Of a DNA stretch of 64,000 bases, positions 57,150 through 64,000 are shown in pieces (the first letter of the stretch is position 1; every line of letters begins with the position of its first letter). Source of the DNA: Chaetomium olivaceum. Lineage: Eukaryota; Ascomycota; Sordariomycetes; Sordariales; Chaetomiaceae. Under the pieces are notes generated by a model. The model worked only from the letters and a program-made list of their open reading frames with translations. It had not been told where the DNA came from and made no database searches. Location: contig JAYWVB010000026.1 in NCBI GenBank assembly GCA_039881045.1, positions 412,836 through 476,835 on the forward strand, written 5' to 3'. A program made the position numbers and the translations under genes.

Positions 57150-60090
57150 TGTCGCTTGCTTTTTTTGGGTCCGTCCTATTTATTCAATTGAATTTTTCGC
57201 TATGCTTCCCACGCCATGTGTGTCGAGCCGAGGTTTATTGTCCGTGATTTCGGTAGAGGGTGTTTAGGAAAGGTGGCCGGCGCCCTCCCTTGTTTGCTGG
57301 ATTGGGAGCTTTGTTAGCAGCTTGGCCTGTTTGGGGTTTCGGTGCTGAAATTTTGGAGGTGAGGGGCGCTGTGAGGCTGATGTGTGGTGAGGCTGCCGGG
57401 AGCTGAGCAGGGGTAAATACACACCACCTACCTCGGGTTACAGACCATACGCTCCCCCGTTAAGATTGAATTTGCACATCTGGAAAACGACAGCGTTTTT
57501 TTCAATGATTCCATTTTGGCACAGTCTGCCATTACAAAGAGAGAAAGGAAAAAATAAAAAGAAATACGTTTTTACGCTGTTTGGGTACAGTACCCCGAGC
57601 ACCCAGCACTGACTACCTTCCGGCCGTTAAGAAACTCAGGGCAAGAAGGACCCAAATATTGCCCGACGAGACCAACCCATGCAATCGAGAAACTCGAGGT
57701 CCCGCCATAGGGAAAGGGCACCGACTTGGTCGTCCAGTCTGGCCGGACCCGGAATCGACCAACCGAGAATAAAGCAATCTCAATCTTCGTAACCAACACG
57801 CAGCCACCCATATAAAGGGCGTCCGTTTGGTCGACGCCCTTCGATTGAGATGGTAATGGACTCGGCCCTCATATTGCCGGTATTTATTTGAGAAAGTTGG
57901 TCGACAACCACAAACCCAGATCTAGATTGGCCTTAGCAGAAAGCGTGTTAGCACCCCTCGTCTTCATGAACATTCGCCCTTGGCTTACATGCCCCGCATC
58001 CAACTATAGCGACGTTGTTCGAGTTTTTGCCATCTCTGTCTTAAGTCGCCGTTGATGTCTTTGTGGTAGGCTCGTCCAGCAGCGCCACCCGGACGGCACC
58101 CAGCAACATCAGCTTGCCCGACTGAGGAAGAAAGTTAGAACTCATTATCCCCATAAAAATCTCACGTCGCTGGCTTACCTGGCCGCAACCTAAATTGGGC
58201 GGTTGGTGTCGTCTCCTTAGTGGGCTTCGTCGAGAAGCGACACCCGGACGGCACCCAGCAACATCACCATTTCCCACTAAGAAGAACCAAGTCAGCACTC
58301 AGTATCTCCATGAACATCTCACCACCCCAACCTGCCCGGACGGCAACCTACCAAATCCAGAACTTATTGCCGAGTTAAGAAGAGTGGTCCGCCCGCGCTG
58401 TTCCATAATCGTAGACCAGCCTGAAGCTCAGTACCGTCCTGCACCACAAGACTTTTTGTCTTCGCTTTCCTGTTAGACCTTTGACGGGGGTCAGCAACGT
58501 TCAAACCGCGATAGCCAACATGCTACTGTAGCTCACCATACGGAATGTTCCCCACAAACATCACACAGGATGATGGTCAGCGACCCAAACGGCACCTCGC
58601 GACCTCGTCGAATTTAAGGTCGTAGATAGAGATGGTCGCGCCGTTCATATTGGAGGATGCTGATACGACCTCCGGCCGGCAGCCAGCAGCCAGCAGCCTG
58701 CATTACTGGTCTGTCGTTGGGCATATTGCCGAGATTTCCTTCCGAGAGGGTGGACATCCAACGAGTTATTTTCCGAGACATGAGCGGCGATGCGTCGGAG
58801 TATGATGAGCGTGAGTGCTTGTGCCTTCTTTCGTCAGTATTTGGGTGCTGTTGACTCCTCTGATGTCTCTCGGAACTGGTCTGATGGCGAAGATGAGGTC
58901 TCTCAAACCACAAACGGATAAATGCGTGCTTCGGCGGTCCTGACGGCCAAAGGCGTATTGCATGCTCTCGTACCGGCGGGCCGTACCAAAGGTCTCCTGC
59001 GTCATTGGCTTCGACCGTCTTCTTCTTCCGCAGCGGTATATGTCGTTGCTTAGGCCTGCGCCCAGTTTTGTCGGAGATAGGTTTTTGAACGTGGTTGATG
59101 GACTCGAAAGCCATAGGCGGCCATCTGGTTGAGTTGGCAGCGCGCCACGCACATGTGATTCCAATCCGAGTCGTGTGGCGACATGGGAGCGCTGATAGTA
59201 AAGATTGGGAGACGAAGTTATCATGAAGCGTGTGATAGGGGCTTGTTGTATTAATGAGAGGGGGAATTGGTGGTAACGAATAATGAGTGAAAATAGGTGT
59301 GTGAGAATAGGTGTGTGAAAGGAGAGAGAGAGAATGGAGAGAGAATGGTGGCCGAGGAAGAGAAGAGGAGCGGTGGTCAAGTAGACGAGAGAAGATGGCT
59401 CCAGGAAGGCAAGAAGAGACGGCAGCAACTCTCAATCACGGTGTCATAATCCATTTCTAGAAAGAGTAGAGAACGGGGCCGCCAGTTGCAATAGACTTTG
59501 CAATTTAAAAGCCCTCCAAAGATGGAAGTTGAAGGTACACAAAGTACACACCAAGTCTGTTCCTACCTGCCTAAGACATTTATCTAGACAAGAATAGAAA
59601 CTACCACGCGGGGACAAATCATTGTTGTGTCCTGGGAAAGGACTGAGTGTCGAGAGTGGGGAAAGCGGCAGGGTCGACACGAAGGGCCGGATATGCTTCC
59701 ATTCCACCCCTGAGAAGGCCATTGCCCAGCCGTGGACAACACCCGGGCCAGTGACAACCTTTTCTCCTTAGCTTAGGAAGATAGGAAAAATGCCACACAC
59801 ATTCAAACAACTTAAGCCCCAAACCAACATCAGCAGCAGCCCAACCCAGGTAGGAACCACAGAATAGGTAAAAAGAATTCCGCTATTATCACAGGCCGTT
59901 TCCCAGCCTGTCCACCTTTTCCAGGTCCCAGTACCGCATCATATCGGCACGTACCTAACTACACACATTCCACATGAAAATCGTCCAGGCCCCCAGCCGA
60001 TCACCTTAGGTATGTCGGTACCTAGTTATCCTGGGACAGCCAAGCCGATCACAAAATCACTACACCCTCTCACCCCCAATCCCAATCAAC
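57150..60090. other. 2.9 kb intergenic region with degenerate repeats
   Basis: No secure gene. It holds the RRP42 promoter, a 155-bp tandem duplication (58065-58374), and scattered short frames on both strands. On the minus strand, the repeat modules look like exon fragments with splice-like borders, which could be remnants of an unrecognised gene. Confidence 0.45.
58065..58374 (-). repeat. ~155-bp imperfect tandem duplication, exon/intron-like
   Basis: Two imperfect copies about 155 bases apart share CACCCGGACGGCACCCAGCA (58086 and 58241) and similar flanks. On the minus strand each encodes MLLGAVRVxLLDE, preceded by an intron-like stretch with GTAAG/GTAGG and ending CTCAG or CTTAG. A weaker third match lies near 58579. 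Confidence 0.55.
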
Positions 60091-63000
60091 TCAAACCCCC
60101 ATAGCCGTAGCCCTCACCCCCTCGGGAACCGCCCAACCATGCGAGTTCGCGGCTCTTACAAACGCATCCAGGGCCTCCGTGACCCCATAATCCGTGGCCT
60201 CCACCACTTTGCCCTTCTTACTATCAGCAGCAGCCGCCGCCGCAGCAAGATACCTCTGATCCAGCCTTGCCGGCCTAGGCTCCAGCGCGCTCATGGCCAT
60301 GCGCACTTGTAGCAGCACACTCTCCAGGCTGCTCGCGGGCGACCACCCGGAGCTGGTGAGCAGCTCCATGCACATGGCGCCGCCGTTGGTGACGTGGCCG
60401 CCGCCGCCTTCCATGAAGGGCAGGAAACGGGGTCGGATGACGCGCACGAAGGGCGGGGAAAAGGGGAAGTCGGCGCCGAAGCGCAGCTCGAGCACGACCG
60501 AGGTGAGGCCGGCTTTTTTGAGATCCTCTGCGAGCGGGAGGGACGGGTCAAAACTGTGTAGCTGCACGATCCATTGGAAGAGGTTGGTGACGCTGTCGAA
60601 GTTGATGTACCACCCGAGCTCGTGGAGCGGGGTGCTGCTCTGAACGGCCTGCATGCGCATCAGCTCGCGGCTGAGGGTGCGTGTGCCGGCGTCCGTTGCG
60701 AAAGAGGGCGGCGCGAGACGTGGGAGGGTCAAAAGATCGAGTGCGCCTGGCTCAAAGTCGGTGAGAGCCCTGTCGATGCTGATGCTAGCCGGAGTTGGGG
60801 GGCCGGCGCCGCCGCTGTGGAGAGTTATCAGTATCTCGTCGAGAGACCCAGGGACTGGGCTTTTCCCGTACCTGTTCTGAGTGGCTGCGATGTCTATGCT
60901 AGAGGCGCGCGATGCCGGTTTCTTACTCGGCGGACCGCTGGGTTCGTCGATTTCGTCGTCTGAAAACAGATAGGTCACGTCTTCGATGTCTTCATCATCA
61001 CTGTCCTCGAGCATCTGAACTGCCCGCTTTGCAGTACCAGAGGGCCCGGCGGCTGATGGTCCGACGGTTCGGAGAGGGATAGCGGAGAGGGGTATCCGTA
61101 AAGGCCTGCCATCCTGACCCTGGACCTCGCGTCCTGAAGCTTGCGGGTAGAACTGTCGGCCTGACAGCTCCTCTTCTTGAATCGCTGCTTTCTTCTCTGC
61201 AGCTGTCTCCGGTGTGGTTCGAACTGGCGGCGTCCTCCCGGAAACGGTCCGGACAAACAAATAACGGCACTGGTGCCAGTCCAATTGGGACACCACATAA
61301 TGGGGCTCTCTGGAGACAAACTCATCCGGCGCGTTGATAATCTCGTTCAAACTCAGGCAGGTGGCAATGCCGAGGTCCGAATTCGGCCACGATTGGCCTC
61401 CTCCGGCATAGCTCATGCTCGTGATGTGGAACGGGCTGAAGTAGACACCATTCCCATAGGCGCGCCCGGAGTTCACGTCTTGGAAGTCGAGACCATTCCG
61501 CACGATGCTGTGCCAGTTAGCGAGATTGCTCCCGTGCCAGGCGAATATTGTCGGGTTCTTTTCGATGTCTTTGCGTGCAGCAACCTCTTGGAGGGCCCTA
61601 TTAAACCGTAGCTCCTTGTCTGGCGAGCCCTGGGCGAAACGGAACTGGACCCATCCTTCCATCCCCAAGATGCGCTCGTGCTCCCGGTTCCTGCCCCTGC
61701 CAGCTACTCCTGGGTCATTCGGAGTAGGGGTGACCGGAACTTGAGGGCCGGGGGTTTGAGAGCCCGAGGCCTGAGGGTTCGGTACTTCAAGGTCCAGTCC
61801 TACCTGATGCCGTCGACAGATAGCCCGCGAGCGGTCGACTTGAAAGATGCAAGAGCGGTTCGACGATACAATCCATTGAAGGAGTGATGCGGCGGCCGGG
61901 GAGATGCGCTCCATGGAGCGGAGCGTGCTATGCGGATGGCTGACCAGCCACTCCTCGATGTCGAGAATGGACGGGAGGGTGTCGAGAACGTGGCGCATGG
62001 CATTGCCTTTGCTAGCGTCGTCCAAGGAGTCAAAGTCGGTATCGTAGAGATAAACATCGGCGATGTCAAGTTCTAATGGAGCATGGGGCGATCCCGATTC
62101 AGCCCAGAGAGGGTCGAGCCCAACCCTTGGCCCTGCGCCCCAGGTGGCCGAGGACTCACCTATCACGTCGAGGACGGCGGTTTTGGTGGCGCTATTTACC
62201 TCGCGCACACGCGCGTGCCGAGTAAGGGTTTGGCCGGACTTCCGGAAGGCGAGCCACTGGGCCGGCGCCAGACGATCACCAAATTTGCTGGCTCCTATGT
62301 CTTCAAAGACGAGGTACTCATCGCCCGGCGCCACCCTCGCCTTCAAGGGTTTGACCGTCGGGTTGACCAGATCAGGAACCTTGAGGCGCAACCCGACAGG
62401 GAGAGAGCGGCGGATAGGGAGCCTGGGCTCGGAGTTCGCACCCATGACAGGACGCACGACGCCTGTCTGGATGGCCGAGTAGCACAGACTGACGAGAAGA
62501 TCGACAACATAAGGCTCTGTGAGGATCTCATGTTCGATAGACGGGCCAAAGCCCATGGCCATGTACTGGAACAAGCACAGCGGGTCGGAGCAGACGTACG
62601 GGCGCAGAGCTTCGAAGCCCTTTTCGAGTCGACGGTGACACCGAAGGCAGTACTCGGTACATTTGACAAAGTAACGTATCGCAAACTGCATGGCTATGAG
62701 CGGGAAGCTGCGCTCAGCTTTGGGGTCGCCCTCTAGGAGGTGGTCGGAACCGAGGACCGCGTTGCTGTAACCGTCCCAAATGGACGGCTCGGGGGCCCGG
62801 TAGTCTTCTGTGACGAGCCCAATTCTCGACAGTAGGAACTCATTCGCCCTCTCCCAGCCGACGTTGTGAGCCTGGCGGATCTTAACGAGGGACACAAAGC
62901 TCTCGCATAAGAACGAGTCTAGCGAGTTGGAGACGAGGAACTTCTCAAAGGTGGCGCCGTCGTTTTCCCGCTCCGTCTCGCTTGTATTGGGGTCGCCATC

Positions 63001-63862
63001 GGTCGTCAGAGGGCGGTTGGATTCGGAAAACGACCGGAGGGCTTGGCTGAGGGACGGCTTGTATCTTGTGCACTTTCCAATGCGAAATGCCACCTGTGTT
63101 TTGATTGCGGCCTCGGCCATGACCTGGTTCAGCGGACTGTACGGCTTCTCGAAGCGGAGCAGGAGGACGACGTATTCCGTAGCCTTGACATCCCACGCCT
63201 CCAGAACCTCGTCGGACAGGGCCAGCTTGTCGACTCGGATGGAGATAGAGACATGCCCGGTGACCGAGGTCTTGCCGAAGGTGTCGAGAAAGCCCACTTT
63301 GTAACCTGCGTTCGTTACCTGGCGGAGGTCTCGTCTGATGCGGCGAAGCAACGGCCCCTGGTTTTTGCTGGGGCATGTTCTGCCACGAAGGCGCCGAAGC
63401 TAGGGATGGAAGGCCAAATTCGTCTTCATCGGAGGGGTATTCGGCATCAAATGCGGCATCGTCGTCGTCCTCTTCGTCGGCTTCGTCCGGGCTCTCCGGT
63501 CCGCCGTTTAGGGCACGGCCGATCTCCTTGTCGAGACGAGTTGCCAGCTCCGTTACCATCTCGTAGACCGACATGCCTATGAGGTAGTTATGCATGCCCT
63601 GAATAGCGGCGACGACAGGTGGTGGTGGATCGGAGTCGTCGGTCCAGAGCATGAACATGTTGCCGTCGGGATATTCGCTGACATCTTGGGCCAGGGCCTG
63701 GATGTGTACATCCCCCCCTAGGCTCGTGTGACGGTATGTTATAACGAGGTTGCCGTCAGACTCCCCGTTTGTCACGGAGTGCACACTAGGGATGCCGCCG
63801 CTGGCTACCTTTTGGGCGACCGTGGAAACATGAGTCTTAAATTTCGTGAAGCCAGCGGCCAT
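60091..63862 (-). CDS. PARP catalytic domain fused to UBE2Q-like ubiquitin-conjugating domain
   Basis: The frame runs from the ATG giving MAAGFTKFKTHVSTVAQKVA to the stop at 60091-60093, about 1256 residues, if one surplus base in the T5 run at 63362-63366 is removed (giving QNMPQQNQGPLLRRIRRDLR). The N-terminal third is unlike known domains. Near residue 770 a PARP-type fold begins: IFAWHGSNLANWHSIVRNGL, then GRAYGNGVYFSP with the NAD-contacting His and Tyr. No canonical glutamate is evident, so mono-ADP-ribosylation is the likelier activity. The C-terminus is a UBE2Q-like E2 fold (LELRFGADFPFSPPFVRVI, then HVTNGGAMCMELLTSSGWSP) with candidate catalytic Cys near 1163. This PARP-E2 architecture is known in fungi, but its biology is not settled. 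It plausibly couples ADP-ribose and ubiquitin chemistry. Confidence 0.88.
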
Positions 63863-64000
63863 TGTGGGAAACGACGGAGAACGGGAAGGCTGCGGTCGAA
63901 AGAGGGGGCCAGGATTGCTGTAGTTGATGAAAACTGAGGATGGGGGTATGTTACCAGCCTTATTTCCCGAAGAGTGAAGTAGAGGAATTGTTTGGTCTGC
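63863..64000. other. Promoter of the PARP-E2 gene
   Basis: Only 138 bases, upstream of the minus-strand start. Nothing further seen. Confidence 0.6.

Noticed and set aside
58614..59435. A 273-codon minus-strand frame
   Set aside because: Low-complexity Ser/His/Leu composition, overlapping alternatives, no recognised domain and no splice structure.

Overview
The window is chromosomal DNA of a filamentous ascomycete, most likely a sordariomycete. The support for this is short spliceosomal introns (about 49-93 nt) with GTRNGT donors, CTAAC-type branch points and YAG acceptors; a typical core gene set (TBC Rab-GAP, ankyrin/DIL protein, allantoicase, cytochrome b561, Chs7-like protein, RIX7, cytochrome c, RRP42); fungal-only families (DUF1763, HeLo-like STAND N-domain); and NLR genes with high-identity repeats. 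I found no tRNA, rRNA or CRISPR. Gene models below are read from the sequence, with introns placed by splice signals and reading phase.

Layout: 1.8-3.5 kb disordered conserved protein (+); 3.5-11.4 kb gene-poor, rich in microsatellites; 11.4-15.0 TBC Rab-GAP (-); 18.5-21.1 ankyrin-DIL protein (-); 21.9-23.0 allantoicase (-) with GATA sites upstream; 24.0-24.9 cytochrome b561 (+); 25.6-26.8 Chs7-like (-); 29.5-32.1 MFS sugar transporter (+); 32.7-33.3 DUF1763 (+); 34.9-36.4 mitochondrial carrier (+); 37.07-47.67 accessory island; 48.1-49.0 protein kinase (+); 49.9-52.3 RIX7 (+); 53.1-53.9 cytochrome c (-); 54.6-55.6 mitochondrial membrane protein (+); 55.8-57.1 RRP42 (-); 60.1-63.9 PARP/UBE2Q-like fusion (-).

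The highlight is the 10.6 kb island. It carries two inverted NB-ARC/TPR NLR genes, a HeLo-like effector gene divergent from the first NLR, an unknown gene and an apparently intact Tc1/mariner transposase. Both NLRs begin with a short motif (NQGFQVGQNYG) that matches the extreme C-terminus of the effector (NEGMQIGASYG). This is the arrangement known from fungal amyloid-signalling NLR/effector pairs, with a RHIM-like Q-[IV]-G core. Ligand sensing by the NLR repeats would template amyloid folding of the effector tail and trigger its HeLo-like domain. The island is bounded on both sides by an identical 33-bp inverted terminus starting CAGTGG next to TA, the hallmark of Tc1/mariner ends. The immune/cell-death module may therefore be cargo of, or trapped by, a transposon-like unit.

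A second theme is that several otherwise well-conserved genes carry single-base indels, mostly in homopolymer runs (near 3260, 26017, 29646, 44952, 45388, 56109, 56833 and 63362). Sequencing or assembly error is the simplest explanation for most of them, so broken frames here should not be taken as proven pseudogenes.
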